This document shows, in pieces, positions 35,678 through 44,712 of a DNA stretch of 64,000 nucleotides (the first letter of the stretch is position 1; every line of letters begins with the position of its first letter). The translations under genes and the position numbers were made by a program. The notes under the pieces were generated by a model that ran no database searches, was not told the origin of the DNA, and saw only the letters and a list, made by a program, of their open reading frames with translations. Source of the stretch: Nocardioidaceae bacterium. GTDB taxonomy: Bacteria; Actinomycetota; Actinomycetes; Propionibacteriales; Nocardioidaceae. The stretch covers positions 644,473 through 708,472 of the forward strand of contig JAUJOD010000002.1 in the NCBI GenBank assembly GCA_030447865.1. The letters run 5' to 3'.

Positions 35678-36564
35678 CGGCTCGAGTCCTTCGGCGCCTC
35701 CATGGCGGTGGAGGAGTCCTCGGCCGAGGAGGTGACGACAGCCACCAGGTCGAGGGAGGAGAAGTCGACGTACGGCTGCACCGACGCGGTCTCGGTCAGC
35801 TCGGCCGGTGAGGACTGCACGCTCACCACCGACCCGACCGGCACGCCGGCAACGTAGGGAGCACCGTTGCGTGAGCCCCAGGTCACGACGACGTCACCCG
35901 CGCGTGGTGAGACGGTGTGGTCGACGAGGCTGAACTGAAGCACCCCGTCGTCGCTGACCTGTCCGTCACCCGTCAGGAACCCCAGCTCCATCGAGTTGCC
36001 AAGGCGGCCACCGATGACGGACTGCCCGTCGACGATCAGTAGCACGGTGGCGGTCGTGGGGCCGGCCCTGAGCACCCGGCCGACGAGTCCGTCAGCGTTG
36101 ATCACGGTGAGGTCGGGGACGACGCCGGCACGAGTTCCCGCGTCGATTGTCACTGTTCGGGAGAACGACTGGGCCGCTCCGAGCGCCACCACCTGCGCGG
36201 TGACGGTCTGAAATCCCGACGAGTCGGCGAGCATGGCGATGCCGTCGAGCTCCCGCGCCCGGTTCGCGGCGGCATCGGAGGCCCGCAGCTGGGACTGCAG
36301 CGCGGCGTTCTCGGCCTGCAGCTTCGCGTTCTCTGAGCGCAGCTCGCTGACGTCGCCGAAGTACCTGGGTATCGCACCAATGGGTGTCGCGATCCGGTCG
36401 GCCGCCGTCTCCACCGGGCCGACGACGGCGGCGGTCGCCGTACGCAGTGGGTCGACAGGCGAGCCAGCCACCCCGCGCCGGGCGTCGAGGGTGATGATCG
36501 TGACCGACGCCAGCACAAGCAGCCCCAGCACGGCGCGGGACCGCCGCGGGTCGACCCGCCTCAT
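35674..36564 (-). CDS. mreC: Rod-shape protein MreC
   Basis: 296 residues. One N-terminal transmembrane helix, then a coiled coil (VSELRSENAKLQAENAALQ), then the beta-rich MreC domain (INADGLVGRVLRAGPTTATVLL, VVVTWGSRNGAPYVAGVPVG). It links MreB to the PBP2/RodA machine in the periplasmic-side space. The ATG 36564 shares its first base with the mreB stop codon (TGATG). Confidence 0.94.
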   Translation of the reverse strand: MRRVDPRRSRAVLGLLVLASVTIITLDARRGVAGSPVDPLRTATAAVVGPVETAADRIATPIGAIPRYFGDVSELRSENAKLQAENAALQSQLRASDAAANRARELDGIAMLADSSGFQTVTAQVVALGAAQSFSRTVTIDAGTRAGVVPDLTVINADGLVGRVLRAGPTTATVLLIVDGQSVIGGRLGNSMELGFLTGDGQVSDDGVLQFSLVDHTVSPRAGDVVVTWGSRNGAPYVAGVPVGSVVSVQSSPAELTETASVQPYVDFSSLDLVAVVTSSAEDSSTAMEAPKDSSR

Positions 36565-37589
36565 CAGCGCCTCGGCTCGGAGACCAGCACCTGCTGGAGG
36601 GCTTCGAACTCCTCGACGCACTTGCCGGCACCGAAGGCGACCGAGTCCAGCGGCTGGTCGGCAAGGTGGACGGGCATGCCGGTCTCGTGCCGCAGCCGCT
36701 CGTCGAGCCCACGCAGCAGCGCTCCGCCCCCGGTCAGGACGACACCACGGTCCATGATGTCGCCGGCCAGCTCGGGCGGCGTCTTGTCGAGTGTGGTGCG
36801 AACCGCGTCGATGATCGAGTGCAGCGGCTCCTCGATGGCCTGGCGCACCTCCGCCGACGACACCACGACGTTGCGAGGCAGGCCGCTGATCATGTCGCGC
36901 CCGCGGATCTCGGCCTCCGGCTCGTCGGGCAGCGGGAACGCCGAGCCGAGCGCTACCTTGATCTCCTCGGCGGTGCGCTCCCCCAGCATGAGGGAGTACT
37001 CCTTCTTCATCCAAGTGATGATCGCGGCGTCGAGCTCGTCACCCGCCGTCCGGATCGACTGGCTCGTCACGATGCCGCCGAGGCTGATCACCGCCACCTC
37101 GGTGGTGCCGCCGCCGATGTCGACGACCATGTGGCCGGTCGGCTCGTGCACGGGCAGGCCGGCTCCGATGGCCGCGGCCATCGGCTCCTCGATGATGTAG
37201 ACGCGGCGAGCGCCGGCCTGGTAGCCAGCCTCCTTGACGGCCCGCTGCTCGACTGCCGTAATGCCGCTGGGAACGCAGATCACAAGCCGTGGCTTGGCGA
37301 AGTACCGACGGCGGTGCACGCGCTGGATGAAGAAGCGCAGCATCTGCTCGGTGGCCTCGAAGTCGGCGATCACGCCGTCCTTGAGGGGACGGATCGCGGT
37401 GATGTTGTCGGGGGTGCGCCCGATCATCCGCTTGGCTTCGGTGCCGACAGCGAGGATCTCCCGGGTGTGTGCGTTCATCGCCACCACCGACGGCTCGTTC
37501 AGCATGACGCCGCGGCCGCGCACGTAGACCAACGTGTTCGCGGTGTCCAGATCGACCGCCATGTCGCGGCCGATGATGCTGTTGGCCAT
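36564..37589 (-). CDS. mreB: Rod-shape determining actin homologue MreB
   Basis: 341 residues of the actin/Hsp70 ATPase fold. [14 protein letters not shown] and GGGTTEVAV are the two phosphate loops and [18 protein letters not shown] the adenosine motif. MreB filaments direct lateral wall synthesis. It opens the mreB-mreC-mreD-mrdA-rodA operon. The presence of the complete set suggests a rod-shaped cell, a spore wall or a similar lateral-wall role. Confidence 0.97.
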   Translation of the reverse strand: MANSIIGRDMAVDLDTANTLVYVRGRGVMLNEPSVVAMNAHTREILAVGTEAKRMIGRTPDNITAIRPLKDGVIADFEATEQMLRFFIQRVHRRRYFAKPRLVICVPSGITAVEQRAVKEAGYQAGARRVYIIEEPMAAAIGAGLPVHEPTGHMVVDIGGGTTEVAVISLGGIVTSQSIRTAGDELDAAIITWMKKEYSLMLGERTAEEIKVALGSAFPLPDEPEAEIRGRDMISGLPRNVVVSSAEVRQAIEEPLHSIIDAVRTTLDKTPPELAGDIMDRGVVLTGGGALLRGLDERLRHETGMPVHLADQPLDSVAFGAGKCVEEFEALQQVLVSEPRR

Positions 37590-37808
37590 GTGAGGAACCC
37601 AACCCCTTTCGCGCCCGTCGACTGGCGCGAATTCAGACTAAGTTGGCCGCTGACCCAGACCGGCGCGACACTTCGGCATACCCCACCCCTTTTGGGATTC
37701 TTTCCCGGGCCGCCACTCGGTCGGGTCGCTGGCGAGAAGAGAAAATGGTCACCAGCTGACTATTGTCCTTCTTCCTGGAGGCCAGAGGGGAGCCTCGGCC
37801 CGCCCGCC

Positions 37809-37814
37809 TAGGAT
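37809..37814 (+). promoter_or_regulatory. -10 box of the SnoaL-like gene (leaderless)
   Basis: TAGGAT ends 7 nt before the ATG at 37822. Confidence 0.45.
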
Positions 37815-37821
37815 CGGCGCC

Positions 37822-38220
37822 ATGCCCGAGCACCCCGACTCAGTGTCCAAGGCGAGCACACCCGCCGATGTCCTCTCGCAGTGGCACGAGGCCGTCAACT
37901 CCGGCGACGTCGACACCGCCCTCTCGTTGTGCGCGGACGACGTTGCCGTCCAGGGCCCTCGGGGCACCGGGCACGGACGCGATCTGATGCGCACGTGGCT
38001 GGTCCGCTCCGGCATCCGCCTGGAGCCGCAGGAGGAGTTCCGTGAGGTGGACGGTCGGTTTGTCGTACGCGAACTCGCCCGGTGGACCGCCGCGACGGCG
38101 CCCGACGGCGCACCCCTGGAGCCCACTGAGACGTGGTGCCTCTTCACGGTGAGCGGCGACCAGGTCACGTCCGTCGCGCGGTTCGAGCACCGCGACGAGA
38201 TCCCGCCCGCCGACTCCTGA
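37822..38220 (+). CDS. SnoaL/NTF2-like protein
   Basis: 132 residues. The opening ADVLSQWHEAVNSGDVDTALSLCADDV is the NTF2-like helix pair, followed by VQGPRGTGHGRDLMRTWLVRSG and strands ending TVSGDQVTSVARFEHRDE. The fold forms a small ligand pocket; the function is unknown. It lies alone on the plus strand between mreB and ndk, and converges on ndk with a 12-bp gap. Confidence 0.8.
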   Translation: MPEHPDSVSKASTPADVLSQWHEAVNSGDVDTALSLCADDVAVQGPRGTGHGRDLMRTWLVRSGIRLEPQEEFREVDGRFVVRELARWTAATAPDGAPLEPTETWCLFTVSGDQVTSVARFEHRDEIPPADS

Positions 38221-38232
38221 GGACTGAGTGGG

Positions 38233-38640
38233 TCAGAGGTCGGGGAACCAGAGGGCGATCTCGCGCTGAGCGGACTCCGCGGAGTCTGAGCCGTGCACGA
38301 GGTTCTCCCGGTTGGAGAGGCTGAGGTCACCTCGGATCGATCCCGGCGCTGCCTTCCGGCCGTCGGTCGCGCCGTTGATCGCCCGCACGACATCAACCGC
38401 TTCCTCACCCTCGAGCACGGCCGCCACGAGCGGCCCCCCAGTGACGAAGGCCCGCAGCGGTGGGTAGAAGTCCCGGTCGACATGCTCGGCGTAGTGCTGG
38501 TCGGCCAGGTCGGCACCGATCGTGCGCAGGTCCATCGCCACCAGGGTCAGCCCCTTGGCCTCGAACCGGCTGAGTACCGCGCCGATGAGCCCTCGGCGTA
38601 CGGTGTCGGGCTTCAGCAGGACGAGCGTGCGCTGTGTCAT
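38233..38640 (-). CDS. ndk: Nucleoside diphosphate kinase
   Basis: 135 residues. [17 protein letters not shown] starts the protein and [19 protein letters not shown] holds the phospho-accepting His. It equilibrates nucleoside di- and triphosphates. TAGGCT ends 7 nt before the ATG, giving it a separate leaderless promoter although it follows the folC-DUF4233 pair by only 26 bp. Confidence 0.97.
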   Translation of the reverse strand: MTQRTLVLLKPDTVRRGLIGAVLSRFEAKGLTLVAMDLRTIGADLADQHYAEHVDRDFYPPLRAFVTGGPLVAAVLEGEEAVDVVRAINGATDGRKAAPGSIRGDLSLSNRENLVHGSDSAESAQREIALWFPDL

Positions 38641-38647
38641 GGCGAGC

Positions 38648-38653
38648 AGCCTA
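38648..38653 (-). promoter_or_regulatory. -10 box of ndk (leaderless)
   Basis: TAGGCT ends 7 nt before the ndk ATG, in the 26-bp gap after the DUF4233 gene. Confidence 0.45.
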
Positions 38654-38666
38654 AGCCGTGGCTCCG

Positions 38667-39011
38667 TTAACCCTCCGACGCACCGACCTGCTGGGCCTCG
38701 ATCTTGCGGCCCAGCACGTACGCCGTCGTCCACAGCCCGGCGAAGACCAGCCCGAGCACGAACATTACGGTTACCACGAACCCCATCGCCACCGCCGCGA
38801 CCTGTAACGCGAAGCCGGCGTAGTAGGCCCACTCGGCGCCCAGCAGACCGGCGATGACCAGCGCGGCCACTGCGAGACCGAGGCCGAGGCCCAGCGCGAC
38901 GCCGCGGGGCACGTCTTCCACCGTGATGAGGACCGGCGTGGCCAGGCCAAGCACGATGCCCTCAACCGCCAAGACCGAGGCACACATCGTCCGGCGTGGT
39001 GACCGGCTCAC
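38667..39011 (-). CDS. DUF4233 membrane protein
   Basis: 114 residues with four hydrophobic segments ([20 protein letters not shown] is the first). The family is actinobacterial and nearly always sits between folC and ndk. Function unknown. GTG start overlaps the folC stop (GTGA), so the two are translationally coupled. Confidence 0.88.
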   Translation of the reverse strand: MSRSPRRTMCASVLAVEGIVLGLATPVLITVEDVPRGVALGLGLGLAVAALVIAGLLGAEWAYYAGFALQVAAVAMGFVVTVMFVLGLVFAGLWTTAYVLGRKIEAQQVGASEG

Positions 39012-40381
39012 CGGCTGCCACCGAGCAACGTTCGGGCCTCCCCCGCTGTGATCACCGACCCGGTGACCAACACGCCGCCTCCACCCAGGCCGATGCCGTT
39101 GGCGTCAGCCGCCTCGGCCAGGCCCACGGCCAGGTCGAGCGCGTCGTCGAGCCGCGGCGCCACCTCCACGCGCTCAGAGCCGAAGATGCCCCTGGCCACC
39201 TCAGCCAGCTCCTTAGCCGGCATCGCCCTAGCGGTGGAGTTCTGCGTGCAGACGACCATCGACATCACCGGCTCGAAGGCGTCGAGCACACCTTCCACGT
39301 CCTTGTCAGCCATCACGCCCACCACCCCGACCAGCGGGGAGAACGAGAACGCCTCCTGCACCGCCTCAGCGGTGGCCAGCGCCCCGTGGGGGTTGTGGGC
39401 CGCGTCGAGCACGACGGCCGGCGATCGGCGTACGACTTCCAACCGGGCAGGCGACGTGACCTTCGCGAACGCCTCGCGCACCGTGTCGAGGTCGAGCCCG
39501 CCGTCGAGGCCCTTCCCGCCCGCGAACGCCTCGACCGCGGCCAACGCGCAGGCGGCGTTGTGAGCCTGGTGGGCGCCGTGCAGCGGCAAGAAGATTTCGT
39601 CGTACGTCGTCGCGAGCCCCTGCAGGCTGACGAGCTGGCCGCCGAGTCCTGGTGCACGGTGCAGCACTCCAAATTCAAGGCCCTCGCGAGCGACCGTCGC
39701 ACCCACCTCGGCGGCCCGGCGGAGCAGCACCTCCGCGGCGTCGACCTGCTGCTGGGCCAGCACCAAGAACGTGCCGGCCTTGAGGATCCCGGCCTTCTCG
39801 ATCGCGATGACCTCTGGCGCGTCGCCGAGGAGCCGCTCGTGGTCGACGCCGATCGGCGTGACGACCGCGACAGCGGCGTCAGCGACGTTCGTGGCGTCCC
39901 ACGAACCACCCAGGCCTACCTCGATCACGCCGGCGTCGACAGGAGCGTCGGCGAAGGCGGCGAACGCCATAGCGGTGATCAGCTCGAAGAAGCTCAGCGG
40001 GTGCTCGCCGGAGCGGTCGACGACATCGGCGTACGGCGCCACCTCGTCGTACACCTCGGCAAACCTCTCGCGGCTCAGCTCCTCCCCGTCGACGCTGATC
40101 CGCTCGGTCATCTGCTCCAGGTGCGGACTGGTGAATCTGCCCGTGCGCAGCCCCAGCGCCCGCAGGAGTACGTCGATCATGCGGGCGGTGGACGTCTTTC
40201 CGTTGGTGCCGGTCAGGTGCACGACGGGGAAGGCGCGCTGCGGCTGCCCGAGCAGGTCACACAACGCTGCGATGCGGTCAAGCGACGGCTCGAGCCTGCT
40301 CTCCGGCCACCGGGCGAGTAGCGCCCGCTCGACCTCGCGGTAGCGCTCCGCTCCGCTCGGCTCAGCCCTCGCCTCAGACAC
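39008..40381 (-). CDS. folC: Folylpolyglutamate synthase / dihydrofolate synthase
   Basis: 457 residues. The P-loop is HLTGTNGKTSTARM near residue 60, followed by TSPHLEQMTERI and, later, EVGLGGSWDATNV and VLDAAHNPHG. The enzyme adds glutamates to folates. GTG 40381 has TAGACT ending 6 nt upstream. In actinobacteria folC commonly follows valS; here valS lies downstream on the opposite strand, beyond a two-component/ABC block. Confidence 0.95.
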   Translation of the reverse strand: MSEARAEPSGAERYREVERALLARWPESRLEPSLDRIAALCDLLGQPQRAFPVVHLTGTNGKTSTARMIDVLLRALGLRTGRFTSPHLEQMTERISVDGEELSRERFAEVYDEVAPYADVVDRSGEHPLSFFELITAMAFAAFADAPVDAGVIEVGLGGSWDATNVADAAVAVVTPIGVDHERLLGDAPEVIAIEKAGILKAGTFLVLAQQQVDAAEVLLRRAAEVGATVAREGLEFGVLHRAPGLGGQLVSLQGLATTYDEIFLPLHGAHQAHNAACALAAVEAFAGGKGLDGGLDLDTVREAFAKVTSPARLEVVRRSPAVVLDAAHNPHGALATAEAVQEAFSFSPLVGVVGVMADKDVEGVLDAFEPVMSMVVCTQNSTARAMPAKELAEVARGIFGSERVEVAPRLDDALDLAVGLAEAADANGIGLGGGGVLVTGSVITAGEARTLLGGSR

Positions 40382-40387
40382 CGCCGC

Positions 40388-40393
40388 AGTCTA
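40388..40393 (-). promoter_or_regulatory. -10 box of folC (leaderless)
   Basis: TAGACT ends 6 nt before GTG 40381. Confidence 0.5.
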
Positions 40394-40409
40394 TGGTCGC
40401 CCTCCCCGG

Positions 40410-40459
40410 GACTTGTCAGAACCCAGTCGAGCTATAGACCGAGTGGAGTCTGACAAGTC
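40410..40459. repeat. 50-bp palindromic element, copy B
   Basis: Perfect 11-bp arms GACTTGTCAGA (40410-40420) and TCTGACAAGTC (40449-40459), with an imperfectly palindromic centre around CTATAG. 45 of 50 bases match the reverse complement of copy A (31750-31799). It sits in the divergent region between folC and the histidine kinase gene, upstream of both. Confidence 0.9.
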
Positions 40460-40587
40460 GGAAGGGCAGGGGCACGTCAGAGCGGTCACCACGTCGGATC
40501 CTGCGCTGGCCCGTCATGGCGGTGTACGCCGGCGAGAGTATGCCTCGATACGACGTCGGGGCGACGACACGGCACTGCGATCTCGCC

Positions 40588-40593
40588 TACGGT
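40588..40593 (+). promoter_or_regulatory. -10 box of the histidine kinase gene (leaderless)
   Basis: TACGGT ends 6 nt before GTG 40600 and is the main reason to choose that start. Confidence 0.4.
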
Positions 40594-40599
40594 GCCCGG

Positions 40600-41748
40600 G
40601 TGGCCAACTCACACCGCAGCTGGCTGCCGTCGGGTCCCCTGCTCCCCATCGCCGGCCCGCTGGCGCTGGCCGTCTTCTCGGTGGTTGGCACGATCGGGGC
40701 GGCCCGAGGCCAACCCGACCGCCAGCCGCTCGATGCGCTTGCGGTCGGGTTGGTGCTGGCAGGCCCGCTCGCGCTGTGGTGGCTGCGTCGCACACCGGTG
40801 GGTGTGCTCTGGTTCGTCACCGCAGTGACGCTCACCTACCTGCTGCGCGGGTACCCGTACGGCCCGGTGATCATCGCTGCTGTCGTCGCGGCTTTCTCGG
40901 CCGTCGTGACGGGGCACCGCATCGCGGCCTGGTCGGCGGTCGCCGTACTGTACGTCGGGCACTTCGCGCTCCGCGCTGTCTTCCGGGACGAAGCATGGGT
41001 GTGGGGCCAAGGGTTCGACGTCGGTGCCTGGGCGTTGCTGATCTTGGTGGCCGGTGAGTTCGCGCGAGTGCGACGAGACCGCGCTGCCGCGGCTCGAGCG
41101 GTCAGAATGGAGACCCAGAAGCGCCAAGCCAATGAGGAGCGACTGCAGATTGCCCGCGAGCTCCACGACACCGTCGCCCACCACATGTCCCTGATCAGCG
41201 TGCAGGCAGGAGTTGCACTGCACCTCATCGACCGACGGCCCGAACAAGCCCAGGCGGCACTGACGGCGATTCGCGATGCCAGCAAGGAAGGTCTGGCCGA
41301 GCTTCGGGCCCTCGTCGACGTGATGCGTGACGACTCCCGGCCGGCACCGCGGTCTCCGACCGCCATGCTGGGCTCTCTGGGCGATCTCATCGACCGCAGC
41401 CAAGCCGCTGGCCTTCGCGTCACCAAACGGGTCGAGGGTGCCGAGCGATCACTCCCCACCGCTGTGGAGTTGGCGGCTTTCCGGATCGTCCAGGAGGCGA
41501 TCACCAATGTCGTCAGGCATTCCGGCGCCTCCACCGCGCAGATCACTCTCGGTTACGGCGACCAGCAACTGACCGTGCAGGTCGACGACGACGGGCGAGG
41601 CGGCGAGGTAGGGCCCGACACCCACGGAAGCGGTATCCGCGGCATGCGGGAGCGGACCGAGGCGCTCCGCGGCTCTCTCACCGTCGGCCCCTCCCCGCTC
41701 GGCGGATTGCAGGTCCGCGCCCAGCTACCGACGCCGAGCGTCGCATGA
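40600..41748 (+). CDS. Sensor histidine kinase, HisKA_3 (NarL-partner) type
   Basis: 382 residues from GTG 40600. About five transmembrane segments (residues 8-160) form the sensor with little extracellular domain, then the dimerisation helix IARELHDTVAHHMSLISVQ with the phospho-His, and an ATPase domain with N-box TNVVRHSGA and G-box GSGIRGMRERTEALRG. This intramembrane-sensing layout is typical of LiaS/DesK-like kinases that monitor the membrane. An upstream ATG at 40516 or 40540 would lengthen it. It overlaps the response regulator gene by 4 bp and likely controls the ABC exporter that follows. Confidence 0.9.
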   Translation: MANSHRSWLPSGPLLPIAGPLALAVFSVVGTIGAARGQPDRQPLDALAVGLVLAGPLALWWLRRTPVGVLWFVTAVTLTYLLRGYPYGPVIIAAVVAAFSAVVTGHRIAAWSAVAVLYVGHFALRAVFRDEAWVWGQGFDVGAWALLILVAGEFARVRRDRAAAARAVRMETQKRQANEERLQIARELHDTVAHHMSLISVQAGVALHLIDRRPEQAQAALTAIRDASKEGLAELRALVDVMRDDSRPAPRSPTAMLGSLGDLIDRSQAAGLRVTKRVEGAERSLPTAVELAAFRIVQEAITNVVRHSGASTAQITLGYGDQQLTVQVDDDGRGGEVGPDTHGSGIRGMRERTEALRGSLTVGPSPLGGLQVRAQLPTPSVA

Positions 41749-42410
41749 TCAGGGTCGTGCTGGCCGACGACCAGGCACTTCTTCGCGCCGGCCTGCGCGC
41801 CCTGCTCGATGCCGAGGACGACATCGAGATAGTCGGCGAGGCGGCGAACGGCCGGGAGGCGGTCGCGCTGGTGCGGTCGAACCACCCCCACGTCGTACTC
41901 ATGGATATCCGGATGCCCGACATCGACGGCTTGGAGGCCACCCGAAGAATCGCGGCAGACCCGGAGCTCGAAGCGACCCGCGTCATCATCTTGACCACGT
42001 TCGACCTCGACGAGTACGTGTTCGAAGCCCTCCGCATCGGCGCAAGCGGGTTCTTGGTGAAGGACACCGCTCCCACCGCCCTGCTCGCTGGGGTGCGCGC
42101 GGTTGCCGACGGGGAGGCCCTGCTCTCGCCGGGCGTGACCCGCAGGCTGATCGCCGAGTTCGCCAGCAAGAGCCGACCGACGCGCGAACCCGCCCAGCTC
42201 CAGTTGCTCACCGACCGTGAGCGGGAGGTCGTGTCTCTGGTGGGAGAGGGCCTCAGCAACGACGAGATCGCTGAACGTCTCGTGGTGTCGCCGGCGACAG
42301 CCAAGACCCACGTCAGCCGGGCGATGATCAAGCTGCACGCCCGTGACCGGGCCCAGCTGGTCGTGATGGCCTACGAGAGCGGTCTCGTCAGACCCGGTTG
42401 GACCAGCTGA
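41745..42410 (+). CDS. NarL/LuxR-family response regulator
   Basis: 221 residues. Receiver domain with VLADDQ and the phospho-Asp in LMDIRMPDIDG; C-terminal LuxR-type helix-turn-helix LTDREREVVSLVGEGLSNDEI with VVSPATAKTHVSRAM. Translationally coupled to the kinase (ATGA overlap). Its likely targets are the SHOCT/ABC genes 140 bp downstream. Confidence 0.95.
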   Translation: MIRVVLADDQALLRAGLRALLDAEDDIEIVGEAANGREAVALVRSNHPHVVLMDIRMPDIDGLEATRRIAADPELEATRVIILTTFDLDEYVFEALRIGASGFLVKDTAPTALLAGVRAVADGEALLSPGVTRRLIAEFASKSRPTREPAQLQLLTDREREVVSLVGEGLSNDEIAERLVVSPATAKTHVSRAMIKLHARDRAQLVVMAYESGLVRPGWTS

Positions 42411-42551
42411 CCTACCTCCGCTGGAGTAGCTGGAACCCCTGCGCTGCTCCCGGCGCAGCAGACCAAGTCACGCCGCTGAGGGGACGATCTGCGTGCCGAG
42501 CGAGGCGAGGATCGATCAGGTAAGCAGTTCCCTTCGCATCAGGAGAACATC

Positions 42552-42812
42552 ATGGTTTCCCTCACTCAAGCAGCCCTGTTAGCAGGTTCGGACCGCTGGG
42601 ACGGCCCAGGTCCCTGGTGGCCGCTGTTCCCGCTGCTCTGGTTCCTCCTGGCTGCGGGACTTGTCGCGACGTTCGTCCTCATCGGTCGCCGCAACCGCAG
42701 CCGTGCGGGCGCCTGGACCGGTGAATCCGCGCTGGCAGAGCGGTTCGCCGCCGGCGAGATCACCGAGGAGGAGTACCGCCATCGCCTCGGCGTGCTCAAG
42801 GAGAAGCGATGA
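42552..42812 (+). CDS. Small membrane protein with a SHOCT domain
   Basis: 86 residues: one transmembrane helix (PLFPLLWFLLAAGLVATFVL), a basic loop and the SHOCT motif ALAERFAAGEITEEEYRHRL at the C-terminus. SHOCT domains are short oligomerisation units often at protein ends. AGGAGA precedes the ATG by 6 nt. Overlaps the ABC ATPase start by 4 bp, suggesting co-translation with the exporter. Confidence 0.85.
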   Translation: MVSLTQAALLAGSDRWDGPGPWWPLFPLLWFLLAAGLVATFVLIGRRNRSRAGAWTGESALAERFAAGEITEEEYRHRLGVLKEKR

Positions 42813-43724
42813 CCGCCGTGATCGAGGTTCAAGGGCTCACCAAGCGGTACGGCGGCCACACCGCGGTCGACGCGATAAGCCTTACCGTCCGCTCGGGCGA
42901 GGTCTACGGGTTCCTCGGTCCCAACGGCGCGGGCAAGACGACCACCTTGCGGATGCTGCTGGGGCTCATCGCTCCCTCAGCAGGAACAGTCAGCGTGCTG
43001 GGCGAGCGCCCAGGAACGACGACGGCCCTTGCCCGCACCGGATCCCTTATCGAGGGTCCCGCCTTCTACCCGTACCTGTCCGGGCGCGACAACCTGCGAG
43101 TCCTGGCGAGGTACGCCGGTGTGCCCGCCCGCCGCGTGCATGGGGTGTTGGCGATGGTCGCCCTCGACAGCCGCGGCGGCGACAGGTTCTCGACGTACTC
43201 CCTGGGCATGAAGCAGCGCCTCGGCGTCGCCGCGGCGCTGCTCAAGGATCCTGAACTGCTGATCCTTGACGAGCCGACGAACGGGCTTGACCCAGCCGGT
43301 ATGCGGGACATGCGGCGCCTCATCCAGGAGCTGGGGGCCAGCGGCCGGACCGTGGTCTTGTCGAGCCACCTGATGAGCGAGGTGCAGGCAGATCTGCGAT
43401 CGGGTCGGCGTCATCGACTCCGGCAGGATGCTGACCGAGAGCACCGTGGCCGACCTACGCGGCGGTGGCGACCTCGTCGTCGCCGCGACACCCTCGGATC
43501 TCGCCCGGGAGGCGCTCGCCGCGATGCCGGCGGTCCAGCAGGTGCGCCTCGATGCGGGCATTCTCCGGGTTCGGGTGGAGGACAAGCACACCGCCGACAT
43601 CACCCGCTCGCTGGTGGCGGCGGGCCTCGCCGTGACCGAGGTACGGCGCGACACCCGGCAGCTCGAAGACGTGTTCTTCGAAATGACGCAGGCCGACACG
43701 AGTCAGGAGTTGGACCATGTCTGA
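42809..43724 (+). pseudogene. ABC transporter ATP-binding protein, frameshifted by a 4-bp duplication
   Basis: The gene is joined from two frames. Frame one (42809 to about 43388) has GPNGAGKTT (Walker A), YSLGMKQRLG (signature), LILDEPTNGLDPAG (Walker B) and SSHLMSEV (H-loop). The GCAG at 43384-43387 is repeated at 43388-43391, shifting the frame; the expected QICDRVGVIDSGRM and the C-terminal part to 43724 continue in the +1 frame, which also has its own ATG at 43428. Removing one GCAG restores a normal-length ATPase. The NBD core survives, but the C-terminal extension is lost from the first product. Partner permease follows. Confidence 0.8.
43384..43391. repeat. GCAG tandem duplication causing the ABC frameshift
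   Basis: Two adjacent GCAG units; deletion of one restores the reading frame across the H-loop to the C-terminus. A two-copy 4-bp repeat could revert by slippage. Confidence 0.75.
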
Positions 43725-44571
43725 GATCATTCGCGTGGCGCGGGCTGAGCTCTTCAAGCTAGTCCGCCGACCAGCCGTCTGGGTGCTGCTTGTCACCGCG
43801 GCACTTCTCAACCAGGTGTTCGCCTATCTGGTGCCGTATCTGTCCTACCGGGGCGGCGGCGAGAGCGACGTGATGGACGGTGCGTCACCCGGGCAGATGT
43901 TGGCAGCCACGTTGCCAGAACACATCGTGATGAACACGATCGGTGCGTTCCCGGTCTTCGCCGGAGCGCTGGCGCTGGTGCTCGGGGCGCTGATGTTCGG
44001 CGGCGAGTACGCCTGGGGCACCGTCAAGACGCTGTTCACCCAGCGGCCCGGCCGAGCCGTGGTGCTCGTCGGGCAGTTCTTGGCCCTCACGATCGCCGTG
44101 CTGATTGGTGTCGTCGTGCTGTTCGGAGCCGGGGCAGCGACCTCGGTGGGCATCGCGCTGGCAGAGGACCAGTCGACCGCGTTTCCCGCTCCGCTTGCTC
44201 TCCTCGAAGGCTTCGCCGCCGGCTCGCTGATCCTGCTGATGTGGGCCAGCCTTGGCGCCGTACTCGGCGCGTTGCTGCGCAGCCTCGCACTGCCGCTGGG
44301 GCTGGGAGTCGTGTGGGTGCTCGGGATCGAGAACCTGGTGTCGGCGATGGCGGGATCGGTGCTCTCGGCGCTGGAGCCGCTTCGTGATGTGCTGCCCGGA
44401 GTCAATGCCGGCTCGCTCGTCTCGTCGGTGGTTGCCGACGCGATCGTCGAGGCACCGCCGGGTGTCACGTCCAGCGTCGGCGGCGGCCGCGCCGTGATCA
44501 CCGTGGCGGCGTACGTCGTCGTCAGTGTCGGGTTGGCCGTCTGGTCCAGTCGCCGCCGAGACGTCATCTGA
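43717..44571 (+). CDS. ABC transporter permease
   Basis: 284 residues with about six hydrophobic segments. RAELFKLVRRPAVWVLLVTAA is the usual start of ABC-2-type permeases, and a long outer loop follows the first helix. It overlaps the end of the ATPase gene by 8 bp. With the TCS and SHOCT protein it forms a bacitracin/antimicrobial-exporter-like module; the substrate is unknown. Confidence 0.85.
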   Translation: MSEIIRVARAELFKLVRRPAVWVLLVTAALLNQVFAYLVPYLSYRGGGESDVMDGASPGQMLAATLPEHIVMNTIGAFPVFAGALALVLGALMFGGEYAWGTVKTLFTQRPGRAVVLVGQFLALTIAVLIGVVVLFGAGAATSVGIALAEDQSTAFPAPLALLEGFAAGSLILLMWASLGAVLGALLRSLALPLGLGVVWVLGIENLVSAMAGSVLSALEPLRDVLPGVNAGSLVSSVVADAIVEAPPGVTSSVGGGRAVITVAAYVVVSVGLAVWSSRRRDVI

Positions 44572-44610
44572 CCTGTGTCGCCTTCCCCGCGCAGGCGCCT
44601 CTCCGCGAAA

Positions 44611-44652
44611 GATCCGACGCTCAGTGCGCAATAGCGAGCTCAGCGTCGGATC
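44611..44652. repeat. Inverted repeat GATCCGACGCT upstream of valS
   Basis: Perfect 11-bp arms GATCCGACGCT (44611-44621) and AGCGTCGGATC (44642-44652). It lies between the ABC permease and valS, so it may terminate the exporter operon. The arms share GATCCGACG with elements downstream of valS at 47415-47462. Confidence 0.75.
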
Positions 44653-44698
44653 GTTCCCAAACGCAGGAAACGGTTCGTGCCAACGGAGCGGGTCGCCG

Positions 44699-44704
44699 TA
44701 GGCT
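44699..44704 (+). promoter_or_regulatory. -10 box of valS (leaderless)
   Basis: TAGGCT ends 8 nt before the ATG at 44713. Confidence 0.4.
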
Positions 44705-44712
44705 TGGCGACC

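Noticed and set aside
31750-40459. Short peptides such as IDRVESDKS read from the 50-bp elements
   Set aside because: They come only from the palindromes themselves and have no independent coding support.
42430-42460. Terminator after the response regulator
   Set aside because: A short TGCGC/GCGCA pairing only; too weak to list as a feature.
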